The notes below the pieces were generated by a model. The model had not been told where the DNA came from. It made no database searches and saw nothing but the letters and a program-made list of their open reading frames with translations. DNA of 6,604 bases from contig CALIEL010000034.1 in assembly GCA_938022235.1 (NCBI GenBank), positions 1 through 6,604 of the forward strand, in the 5' to 3' direction. The stretch comes from Oribacterium parvum (GTDB lineage Bacteria; Bacillota; Clostridia; Lachnospirales; Lachnospiraceae). A program made the position numbers and the translations under genes. Below are positions 1 through 6,154 of the stretch, piece by piece. Position 1 is the stretch's first letter, and each line of letters begins with the position of its first letter.

Positions 1-699
1 GGAGCCCTTTACGAGTCCATTGAGTTTACCGGAGAGGGTGTGGCTTCTCTTTCTATGGACGATCGCTTTGCCATCTGTAATATGGCCATCGAAGCCGGTG
101 GAAAGAACGGCATTTTCCCGGTGGATGAGAAGACACTGGAGTATATTAAGGCTCATTCCAATAAGGAATACCATATTTACGAGGCGGATGAGGATGCGGA
201 ATATGACAGAGTCATTGAGATTGACCTTTCTAGCCTTAAGTCCACTGTGGCTTTTCCCCATTTGCCGGAAAATACCCATGAAATCGGCAGCTTTGACAAG
301 ATTACCATTGATCAGGCGGTCATCGGTTCCTGTACCAACGGCAGACTTTCCGATATCAAGGTGGCTGCTGAGATTGCCAAGGGAAGAAAGATTGCGGAAA
401 ACGTTCGTTGCATCGTGATTCCTGCAACCCAGAAGATTTATCTGGAGGCTATGGAGAAGGGCTATATTAAGGATTTAATCGAGGCGGGAGCTGTAGTAAG
501 TACCCCTACCTGCGGTCCTTGCCTTGGAGGCTATATGGGAATTTTGGCTCCCAATGAGCGTTGTATTTCCACCACCAACAGAAACTTTGTGGGAAGAATG
601 GGAGATGCCAGCTCGGAGATTTACCTTGCTTCTCCGGAGGTGGCTATGGCATCGGCGGTTTTGGGATATATTGCATCCCCAACGGATTTAGGACTATAG
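1..699 (+). CDS. leuC: 3-isopropylmalate dehydratase large subunit (LeuC), 5' end missing
   Basis: The C-terminal 232 residues of an aconitase-family large subunit, read in frame from base 1; the start lies outside the window. LeuC with LeuD isomerises 2-isopropylmalate to 3-isopropylmalate in leucine biosynthesis, in the cytoplasm, using a [4Fe-4S] cluster. The three expected cluster cysteines are visible: one in GSCTNGR (C111 of the visible part) and two in CGPCLG (C171, C174). The family block SMDxRFxICNMAIEAG (about residues 18-33) and the late STTNRNFxGRMG block (about 190-201) are also intact. A full-length protein of this type is about 420 residues, so a little under half is missing. 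The GTG at base 40 is an internal valine codon, not the start. The TAG stop overlaps the ribosome binding site of leuD. Related enzymes (homoaconitase, dimethylmalate dehydratase) share these motifs, so the substrate is inferred from family resemblance and pairing with leuD. Confidence 0.93.
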   Translation, partial: GALYESIEFTGEGVASLSMDDRFAICNMAIEAGGKNGIFPVDEKTLEYIKAHSNKEYHIYEADEDAEYDRVIEIDLSSLKSTVAFPHLPENTHEIGSFDKITIDQAVIGSCTNGRLSDIKVAAEIAKGRKIAENVRCIVIPATQKIYLEAMEKGYIKDLIEAGAVVSTPTCGPCLGGYMGILAPNERCISTTNRNFVGRMGDASSEIYLASPEVAMASAVLGYIASPTDLGL

Positions 700-708
700 G
701 AGGCTGTT

Positions 709-1221
709 ATGGAAAAAGCTAAGGGTCATTGTGTGAAATACGGGGATAATGTGGATACGGACGTAATTATCCCGGCAAGATATCTGGCGATTCAAGATAA
801 GGCGGAGCTGGCTACCCATGCCATGGAGGATATAGACCAACATTTTCATGATAAAATTAAAAAGGGCGACCTTTTGATTGCAGGAAAGAATTTTGGCTGT
901 GGATCCTCCAGAGAGCATGCTCCTCAGGTTTTAAAGGATTCCGGCATCTCCTGTGTCATTGCGGAAAGCTTTGCCAGAATCTTCTTTAGAAATGCCTTAA
1001 ATATCGGCTTGGCCATTGTGGAGGCTCCGGAAGCGGCGAAGGAGATTCAAGAAGGAGAAGAGCTAGAGGTGGATTTTACCGAAGGAAAGATTCATAACCT
1101 AAGCAGCGGAAAATCCTATACCATGGCGGTATTTCCTCCCTTCCTGCAGGAAATGATTGATAAGGGGGGCTTAATTGCCTCTGTGAATGAAAAACTAGAA
1201 AAAATGCAACAAAAAGGCTAA
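709..1221 (+). CDS. leuD: 3-isopropylmalate dehydratase small subunit (LeuD)
   Basis: Complete 170-residue swivel-domain subunit that joins LeuC to form the isopropylmalate isomerase. Visible signatures are DTDVIIPARYL (residues 16-26), the substrate-loop motif GCGSSREHAP (63-72) and FARIFFRNALNIGL (88-101). The length fits the short LeuD class of clostridia and archaea (about 160-170 residues) rather than the roughly 200-residue enterobacterial type. The ATG at 709 is preceded by AGGAGG (698-703) with a 5-base gap; this site overlaps the leuC stop codon, so the two subunits are probably translationally coupled and made in equal amounts. The last 27 bases overlap the 3' end of the convergent gene on the - strand. 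The short class includes dimethylmalate and homoaconitate dehydratase small subunits, so substrate assignment is slightly less certain than fold assignment. leuA and leuB are not in the window; they may lie upstream. Confidence 0.93.
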   Translation: MEKAKGHCVKYGDNVDTDVIIPARYLAIQDKAELATHAMEDIDQHFHDKIKKGDLLIAGKNFGCGSSREHAPQVLKDSGISCVIAESFARIFFRNALNIGLAIVEAPEAAKEIQEGEELEVDFTEGKIHNLSSGKSYTMAVFPPFLQEMIDKGGLIASVNEKLEKMQQKG

Positions 1222-2361
1222 GAAATATTCCTCCATTAGAGAGTGATTTTCTAAAAGTTCCGAAGTGAAGGAAATGTAGTTTTGCTTATCCTTATATTCC
1301 TTTTGGAAAAGATTGGGAAAGCCATCAGAAAAGACAGGAAGAAAGAGGCCTGTCTTTTTTTGATAGGCGGTAGCAGCCTTTGCCCTTTGCTTCTCCTCTT
1401 TAGGATAAAGCTGAGAAAGACTTTTGTGCAGTGCCATATCTTTGGCGGGAATATAGTCGTAGTCTTTAAAATTTTTGAAAAAATACTTTGCTTCCCCGGA
1501 AAATAAGGGGATTTCCAAAATAGCCTCCTGTCCGGAGACTTCCAGCTGAAAGCCCTCAAAGCGATGGGAGATTGCTTTGGGAAAGAAAGGGCTTTTCTCC
1601 GATACGCTCCCGCAAGGAGATTCTTTTCTTTCCATCATGCAATCATATTCTTCGGTTTTGGAAGGTAAATCCTGCTTATTAAAACGAAAGCAGAGCCTTA
1701 GCTTATTTTTCTCCAATAGCAGTTCTGACTTTTCACGGCAATAGCTTCCCTTTCCTTGGAACAGCTCTTCGTAGGCGAAAAAGGAAAAAAGGGAAGGGAG
1801 ATAAAGCAAATCTTCAAAGTTATGTTGCAACAGAAGAGACTTTGCTTCCTCTGTAGGATGCTCCAGATATTCTAAATAGACATAGATCAGTTCACCACCG
1901 GTATAGATATCCTCCCTTTGAATCCCCAAAAAGCGCTCACATTCTTTGAGCTTATAGGAGGGGAGCTGATAGAATTTTCTCCTGCTTTGAATCATTTTAA
2001 AAAGGTCCAGCTGGGGAAGTTCTGTTATAGGGCATTTTATACCGTATTGATGATAGCTTTTCTCTAAAAAAGGGGTATCAAAGGCTTTCCCGTTAAAGCT
2101 GATAAGTTGCGTTTTGCCTTTACAATATTCCTGAAAACCCTGTAAGACCTCAATTTCCTCTGAAAGACTGTTGGCAAAGAGCTGGACAATCTCCATTTCC
2201 GAAGCTTTAAAAAGGAGCAAGCCGATGCTGTAAATCTGGGCACTTTTCGGACTAAGTCCGGTGGTTTCGATATCAAAAAATAAAATCTCTTCTTTATCAG
2301 GAAGAAAAGAGGGGAAAAAGAAATCTTTAGGATAGGGAAGTGCTTTTCTAATAATATCCAT
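1195..2361 (-). CDS. RNase H-like/DEDD exonuclease-domain protein (YprB-like)
   Basis: Encodes 388 residues. The N-terminal part (about 26-197) is a DEDD-superfamily exonuclease fold of the RNase_H_2/YprB kind: Exo I FFDIETTG with D30 and E32, Exo II FNGKAFDTPFL with N90 and D95, a following LDLF (D119), and Exo III HNFEDLLYL with H180 and D184. All metal-binding acidic residues appear present, so it is probably an active 3'-5' nuclease; whether on RNA or DNA cannot be told. The second half (about 200-388) is a separate region of unnamed function with a KDYDYIPAKDMALHKSLSQ stretch (299-317) and KKTGLFLP (335-342). I believe similar C-termini occur in Lachnospiraceae homologues, from memory only. 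No signal peptide or membrane segment. The ATG at 2361 has GGAG 7 bases upstream (2369-2372), supporting this start. The gene converges on leuD with a 27-base overlap, and no clear terminator for it was seen. Confidence 0.8.
   Translation of the reverse strand: MDIIRKALPYPKDFFFPSFLPDKEEILFFDIETTGLSPKSAQIYSIGLLLFKASEMEIVQLFANSLSEEIEVLQGFQEYCKGKTQLISFNGKAFDTPFLEKSYHQYGIKCPITELPQLDLFKMIQSRRKFYQLPSYKLKECERFLGIQREDIYTGGELIYVYLEYLEHPTEEAKSLLLQHNFEDLLYLPSLFSFFAYEELFQGKGSYCREKSELLLEKNKLRLCFRFNKQDLPSKTEEYDCMMERKESPCGSVSEKSPFFPKAISHRFEGFQLEVSGQEAILEIPLFSGEAKYFFKNFKDYDYIPAKDMALHKSLSQLYPKEEKQRAKAATAYQKKTGLFLPVFSDGFPNLFQKEYKDKQNYISFTSELLENHSLMEEYFLAFLLHFF
1329..1361 (+). terminator. Intrinsic terminator for leuCD, located inside the opposing gene
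   Basis: Perfect 10-bp inverted repeat: AAAAGACAGG (1329-1338) pairs with CCTGTCTTTT (1349-1358) around a 10-base loop, and the T run continues to 1361 (seven T in all, 1355-1361). It lies 107 bases after the leuD stop and is the only hairpin with a good T tract seen downstream of leuD. It falls within the coding region of the convergent exonuclease-like gene, where it encodes about residues Q334-S345. On the - strand the hairpin is followed by only four T and then CTGATGG, so termination should favour the leuCD direction. Confidence 0.7.
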
Positions 2362-2625
2362 AGGGAGACTCCGATAAACATAGTATTCTTGTTTAACGAG
2401 ATATCCAACGATTTGCGCAGGATACTCATTATGAATTATGAAGCATTTTTTTATTACTTAGTTTACTCCAAGGGAAGAAAAATAAAAACAGAAGGATAAT
2501 AAAAAAAGAAAAAAAGACTATTTTTTCACATTTCATTCATATTTATGAGATTTAATGGTAAAGAATCGTAAAAGGCGAAGTAGGTTTATGAGAGAGCTAC
2601 CGCATTTCATTTTAAAGGAGAAGAA
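2362..2625. other. Divergent intergenic region, AT-rich with A/purine tract
   Basis: 264 bases between two divergent start codons, with no credible gene. From about 2471 to 2518 the + strand is almost entirely purine and mostly A, ending in T6 (2521-2526). Such A-tracts bend DNA and can serve as UP elements. Short repeats are present: TTTATGAGA at 2542-2550 and 2585-2593, and an imperfect inverted pair (2425-2443 and 2531-2549, sharing CTCAT and ATGAAT). A TTCACA (2525-2530) resembles a -35 box, but the best -10-like hexamer, TTTAAT (2551-2556), is 20 bases away, so no + strand promoter is called. The adaptor gene's ribosome binding site AAAGGAG is at 2614-2620, 5 bases before its ATG. Confidence 0.5.
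2380..2408 (-). promoter_or_regulatory. Possible promoter of the exonuclease-like gene
   Basis: On the - strand TTGGAT (2408-2403) and TACTAT (2385-2380) are separated by exactly 17 bases. The matches to TTGACA and TATAAT are only 3/6 and 4/6. The implied transcript would start near 2373, leaving a very short leader that still contains the GGAG ribosome binding site. Spacing and location are good, the hexamers are poor, so this is tentative. Confidence 0.3.
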
Positions 2626-3987
2626 ATGGAAGAGAATCAACAGGGACAGGATGTTTCTCAGGAAATTAATAAACTGCTGGAAGCAAGCCCCAAAAAGAAG
2701 AAAAAGGGAAAGTTGAAATGGATTCTGATCGGAGTCCTTGTTTTAGTCGTATTATTTGTGGCTAAGAGCCTTCTTTTTCCCGCTAAGCCCATGGGAACCA
2801 TGGTCAGTGTACAGGCTTTAACGAAGGGAGATGTACAGGAAAAAATCAGTCTCTCCGGGCCTGTGTCCGGTACGGATGCCCAACAGGTTACCTCCGGCTT
2901 ACATGCCAAGGTAACGGAAATTCTGGTGAAAGAAGGCGATAAGGTTGAGAAGGGGCAGGTTTTAGCACGCTTAGACAAAACAGATGTGAATACTGCCTTG
3001 GAAGCTGCCAAAACCCAGCTGGATTTGGCAAAGGCCAATAAAACCGAGGCGGAAAAAAATCTTCGTTTGGAATATGAGAAAAATCAAACAATCTTAAAAA
3101 ATGCGGAATTGGATTTTCAAAGAAAGTCCAGTCTTTACTCTACCGGAGATATTCCTCAGAGTGACTATGAGGCGGCGGAAAGCGCTTTAAAGGATGCCAA
3201 GGCTACTATGGCAAATTACAAGGTGATAAAGGGAGCAGTACAGGTTCCGGACACTTATGATTTGCAGATTAAGACGGCGGAGCAGGAGCTGGAGAAGGCG
3301 GAAAGCAAAGTTTCCGATGCGGATTTGGTTTCGCCTATTGCCGGAACCATTACCAGAGTGAACATCAAGGTGGGAGAATTTGCAGATACTCCGACAGAAA
3401 ATAAATATGACTTTACCGTTGAGAATCTGGATCAGCTGGAATTAAGTATCGCGGTTTCCGAATACAATATCGGAAAGGTACATCTTGGTCAAAAAGCCAC
3501 TATTACGGCGGATATTTTAGGGGGAGAATCTTTGGAAGGAGTGGTTTCTTCCATTTCTCCCACAGGAGAAGAGAAAAATGCCAACACCAGCGAAAGAGTT
3601 ATTCCGATTAAGGTACAGATTACCGGAGATAAAAAGGGATTGCTTTCCGGTATTACCGCTAAGGCGGATTTACTCTTATCCGAAGCTAAGGATGTGTATG
3701 TAGTACCTATTTCTGCAGTGATGACCGGGGAAGACGGAAGCAATAAAATGGCATTTGTTGTAAACGGAACCGTGCATTTTGTTCCGGTAACTACCGGAGT
3801 TACCAGTGATGTTTCCATGGAGGTAAAACCTGTGAAAGAGGACTCTGCATTCAAAGAGGGAAGCAATTATATTCTTTCTCCTGATGCCAGTCTTACAGAG
3901 GGAAGTCCGGTAACCGTAGATCCCACAGCCCAAGGCTCACAGTCCGTTAGCCCGGAGGAAGCCGGTGTCGTAGTACAGACAGGATAA
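2626..3987 (+). CDS. HlyD/MacA-family membrane-fusion adaptor of an ABC exporter (YknX-like)
   Basis: 453 residues. A charged cytoplasmic N-terminus ending in a lysine cluster (K23-K27, then KGKLK) precedes one membrane segment (about 32-51), so the rest should lie outside the membrane. Next come the first lipoyl/biotinyl-like half (about 92-118, with KVTEILVKEGDKVEKGQVLA), an alanine-, lysine- and glutamate-rich coiled-coil hairpin (about 121-230, probable tip near GDIPQSDYEAA at 174-184), the second lipoyl half (232-251, LVSPIAGTITRVNIKVGEF), a beta-barrel region (about 268-350) and a membrane-proximal domain (about 355-432). The tail is rich in S, P, E and V. Adaptors of this family assemble on MacB-type permeases and are needed for export. 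Gram-positive homologues such as YknX work without an outer membrane. It is first in a three-gene operon; the ATG at 2626 follows AAAGGAG with a 5-base gap. The transported substrate is unknown. Confidence 0.9.
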   Translation: MEENQQGQDVSQEINKLLEASPKKKKKGKLKWILIGVLVLVVLFVAKSLLFPAKPMGTMVSVQALTKGDVQEKISLSGPVSGTDAQQVTSGLHAKVTEILVKEGDKVEKGQVLARLDKTDVNTALEAAKTQLDLAKANKTEAEKNLRLEYEKNQTILKNAELDFQRKSSLYSTGDIPQSDYEAAESALKDAKATMANYKVIKGAVQVPDTYDLQIKTAEQELEKAESKVSDADLVSPIAGTITRVNIKVGEFADTPTENKYDFTVENLDQLELSIAVSEYNIGKVHLGQKATITADILGGESLEGVVSSISPTGEEKNANTSERVIPIKVQITGDKKGLLSGITAKADLLLSEAKDVYVVPISAVMTGEDGSNKMAFVVNGTVHFVPVTTGVTSDVSMEVKPVKEDSAFKEGSNYILSPDASLTEGSPVTVDPTAQGSQSVSPEEAGVVVQTG

Positions 3988-3991
3988 AAAG

Positions 3992-4750
3992 ATGGAAGAT
4001 ACTTTAATTGAATTACGAAATCTGGTGAAAATCTATGATACCGGTGCGGTAAAGGTATTGGGATTAAATCAGATTAATTTAAAAATCAAAAGGGGAGAGT
4101 TTGTAGCCATTATGGGACAGTCCGGCTCCGGAAAGTCTACTCTAATGAATATCTTAGGCTGTTTGGATAAACCAAGTCTTGGCAATTACTTTCTGGACGG
4201 AGAAGATGTGGCAGCCATGGATCCCAATACTTTGAATAAGGTAAGAAATCAAAAAATCGGCTTCGTGTTCCAGAGCTTTAATTTGATTAGCCGTATGAGT
4301 GCTTTGAAAAATGTGGAAATTCCCATGATTTACGCCCATATCCGTTCTCAAAAGCAAAGGTCGGAAAGAGCGGCCATGCTTTTGGAAAAGGTAGGCCTTT
4401 CCGGCAGAATCCATCATCAACCCAATGAAATGTCCGGAGGACAAAGGCAGAGGGTGGCGATTGCCAGAGCCTTAGCCAATGAACCGCCTTTGATTTTGGC
4501 GGATGAGCCCACCGGAAACTTAGACACTGCCAGCTCCATTGAAATTATGGAAATGTTCTCTGCTCTTCATAAGGCAGGAGCTACCGTAGTGGTGGTTACC
4601 CATGAGGAGAATATTGCCGCCTATACGGATAGGATGCTTCGCTTTTCAGACGGAAAACTGATTTCAGATATTAAAAATGAGAATCCTACTCCGGTAAGAG
4701 ATTTGGCAATCTTTGAAGGAATGTACAGAGGAGGGAACCATGCTTCTTGA
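3992..4750 (+). CDS. ABC transporter ATP-binding protein, MacB/LolD type (YknY-like)
   Basis: 252-residue cytoplasmic ATPase with every catalytic element intact: Walker A GQSGSGKST (42-50), Q-loop Q94 in FVFQSFNLI, signature MSGGQRQRV (147-155; M replaces the usual L, a common variant), Walker B LILADEPTGNLD (167-178) with catalytic E172, and H-loop H204 in VVVTHE. QSFNLI and DEPTGNLD are typical of the LolD/MacB/FtsE clade, whose transporters do not pump through the channel but couple ATP hydrolysis to conformational change across the membrane. The length is slightly above the usual 220-230 because of a 20-25 residue C-terminal tail, which overlaps the next gene. Its ATG is 4 bases after the adaptor stop; AGGA (3981-3984), overlapping that stop, lies 7 bases upstream. 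The ATPase presumably dimerises and drives the permease encoded next. Confidence 0.95.
   Translation: MEDTLIELRNLVKIYDTGAVKVLGLNQINLKIKRGEFVAIMGQSGSGKSTLMNILGCLDKPSLGNYFLDGEDVAAMDPNTLNKVRNQKIGFVFQSFNLISRMSALKNVEIPMIYAHIRSQKQRSERAAMLLEKVGLSGRIHHQPNEMSGGQRQRVAIARALANEPPLILADEPTGNLDTASSIEIMEMFSALHKAGATVVVVTHEENIAAYTDRMLRFSDGKLISDIKNENPTPVRDLAIFEGMYRGGNHAS
4729..4734 (+). promoter_or_regulatory. Ribosome binding site fixing the permease start
   Basis: AGGAGG lies 5 bases before the ATG at 4740, inside the end of the ATPase gene. It favours this ATG over an in-frame TTG at 4713, which has no comparable site. The chosen start makes the permease overlap the ATPase stop by 11 bases. Confidence 0.75.
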
Positions 4751-5966
4751 AAATATGAAAATGGCATTAAGCTCTCTTCGAGCCAATAAGCTTCGTTCCA
4801 TTCTTACCATGCTGGGCATTATTATCGGAATCGGATCCGTAATCTCCATTGTTTCCATCGGAGATACCATGCGGAAAATGTTCTCCGACCTCTATAAAAA
4901 TGTAGGTGTGACCCAGGCGGCCATTATGATAAATCCCTACATGGATCAGGAGGAAATTCGAGACAGCGATTTTTTCACCATGGACGAACTTTACAAGATG
5001 AAGGAGGTCTTTGGCAATCGCTTGGACTATGTGGATAATATGTCCAGCGGCTCTATCGATATAAAAAATGGACTAAACCGCTTGAAAACCAATATTGAGG
5101 GAGTGGATTCTCCCTATCAAAAGCTTCAGCCTGTACAGATTTTAAACGGAAGATATATTTCCGCTAATGATGTGGAGGAAAGAAGAGCAGTTATTTTGAT
5201 TTCAGAAAGTACAGCCTTAAAGCTTTATGGAACTGTAAATGTCACGGGAAAACATTTTCGCTCCGATATTATGGGAGAAAATCGAGAGTTTAGCATTATC
5301 GGAGTGTACAGGAAAGATATCAGCCCCATTCAAAAGCTACTAATGGGTTCTAATGATAAAAATGGAGAAGGCATTGTTCCCTGGACTTTGTTTTCACCTG
5401 AGTCCAGTGAATTTTCCATGATTCGATACTACGGAAAAACAGGAATGTCCGAGCAGGAGATGAAACAGCTGAATACGGAAATCAAGGCTTATTTTTCTAA
5501 AATAAAAAATCGTCAGCCCTCCGACTGGTATATTTCCTCTATTCAGGATGAAATGAAACAGGTAGATGGGGTAATGAGGGGAATTTCTGCTGCTGTGGGC
5601 GGTATTGCTGCCATTTCTCTTCTGGTAGGCGGTATCGGTATTATGAATATTATGCTGGTGTCTGTAACGGAGAGAACCAGAGAAATCGGTATCAGAAAGG
5701 CCTTGGGCGCAAGCACCGGAGATATTTTGGTGCAGTTTTTAACGGAATCTGCTCTGTTGTCCGCCCTGGGAGGATTGATTGGAGTGTTACTGGCCATGGG
5801 ACTGGTGTCCTTGGGAGCTACAGCCTTCGGTTTATCCGTAGTGATTCGCCCGGGAATTATCCTGGTTGCGGTACTTTTCTCTGCGATAGTGGGTATCTTC
5901 TTCGGCATCTATCCTGCCAATAAGGCGGCAAAGGAAGATCCTATTGTGGCCCTTAGATATGAATAA
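4740..5966 (+). CDS. FtsX/MacB-type ABC transporter permease (YknZ-like)
   Basis: 408 residues from the ATG at 4740. The layout is classic MacB-permease: a short amphipathic N-terminus (MKMALSSLRANKLRSILT), membrane helix 1 (about 21-42), a large extracytoplasmic domain (about 43-280, MacB_PCD-like), then three helices (about 282-306, 335-360 and 370-392) forming the FtsX domain. Family marks are GGIGIMNIMLVSVTERTREI (297-316), RKALGAS (319-325) and YPANKAAKEDPIVALRYE at the C-terminus (391-408), where such proteins normally end. There is no fused ATPase domain, unlike Gram-negative MacB; that part is the separate gene just upstream. The extracytoplasmic domain presumably docks the adaptor from the first gene. 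Four-helix permeases of this class export peptides, toxins, antibiotics or lipoprotein-like cargo, or transmit mechanical force. The cargo cannot be read from sequence, though the YknXYZ resemblance suggests protection against a peptide or toxin. Confidence 0.93.
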   Translation: MLLENMKMALSSLRANKLRSILTMLGIIIGIGSVISIVSIGDTMRKMFSDLYKNVGVTQAAIMINPYMDQEEIRDSDFFTMDELYKMKEVFGNRLDYVDNMSSGSIDIKNGLNRLKTNIEGVDSPYQKLQPVQILNGRYISANDVEERRAVILISESTALKLYGTVNVTGKHFRSDIMGENREFSIIGVYRKDISPIQKLLMGSNDKNGEGIVPWTLFSPESSEFSMIRYYGKTGMSEQEMKQLNTEIKAYFSKIKNRQPSDWYISSIQDEMKQVDGVMRGISAAVGGIAAISLLVGGIGIMNIMLVSVTERTREIGIRKALGASTGDILVQFLTESALLSALGGLIGVLLAMGLVSLGATAFGLSVVIRPGIILVAVLFSAIVGIFFGIYPANKAAKEDPIVALRYE

Positions 5967-5987
5967 GGAATTAGGCACCCAAGCCAT

Positions 5988-6043
5988 GGAAGAATCATGC
6001 ATATGCTTCTTCCGGGGAAAGCCTTTCCGGAATAGCTTTTATT
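5988..6043 (+). terminator. Inverted repeats after the exporter operon, probable terminator
   Basis: Two overlapping hairpins start 22 bases after the permease stop. The first pairs GGAAGAA (5988-5994) with TTCTTCC (6007-6013), extended by CAT/ATG after one mismatch around a GCAT loop. The second pairs TTCCGG (6010-6015) with CCGGAA (6027-6032), with an inner AAA/TTT pairing, and is followed by TAGCTTTTATT. The T tract is short and slightly displaced, so termination is likely but may be partial. The arms share bases 6010-6013, so both hairpins cannot form fully at once. Confidence 0.5.
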
Positions 6044-6066
6044 AAGTGCATTCCTTGATGAATCAC

Positions 6067-6094
6067 TGGACAATAAGGCGAAAAAAGCTATACT
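6067..6094 (+). promoter_or_regulatory. Sigma-A-type promoter for the nitroreductase gene
   Basis: TGGACA (6067-6072) and TATACT (6089-6094) are each 5/6 matches to the -35 and -10 consensus, separated by 16 bases containing an A6 run. Transcription would start near 6101, giving a leader of about 54 bases that ends in a strong ribosome binding site. This is the best promoter match in the window and indicates that the nitroreductase gene is transcribed independently of the exporter operon. Confidence 0.6.
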
Positions 6095-6142
6095 AAAGAT
6101 GAGTGATATTCCTATTTTCAGGAGAAATTTCGGATTATGGTA

Positions 6143-6149
6143 AAGGAGG
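6143..6149 (+). promoter_or_regulatory. Strong ribosome binding site of the nitroreductase gene
   Basis: AAGGAGG, within AAAGGAGGT, is almost perfectly complementary to the 16S rRNA tail. Two adjacent in-frame ATG codons follow at 6152 and 6155, at distances of 2 and 5 bases. The second has the more workable spacing and is taken as the start. Confidence 0.75.
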
Positions 6150-6154
6150 TTATG

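Noticed and set aside
40..42. GTG as the start of the leuC-like gene
   Set aside because: The frame is open from base 1 and encodes typical LeuC sequence (EFTGEGVASLSMDDRF) across the GTG, so it is an internal valine.
2508..2527. A6/T6 hairpin as a terminator in the divergent intergenic region
   Set aside because: The stem is only A-T pairs and lies upstream of both divergent genes, where no transcript is expected to end. It is better viewed as an A-tract.
2892..4140. Frequent TCCGG/CCGGA pentamers across the adaptor and ATPase genes
   Set aside because: They fall mostly within codon pairs for Ser-Gly and Thr-Gly, show no regular spacing, and also occur in the other genes. Codon preference explains them.
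4713..4739. Upstream TTG start for the permease, adding nine residues (KECTEEGT after the start)
   Set aside because: The ATG at 4740 has AGGAGG at ideal spacing, and the protein then begins with the usual MacB-permease N-terminus. The TTG has no comparable site.
5543..5908. 121-codon reading frame on the - strand within the permease gene
   Set aside because: Low-complexity shadow of the transmembrane-coding strand, with no recognisable domain.
6058..6107. ATCAC (6062-6066) and GTGAT (6103-6107) flanking the nitroreductase promoter as an operator
   Set aside because: Only five bases long and about 36 bases apart; expected by chance at this composition.
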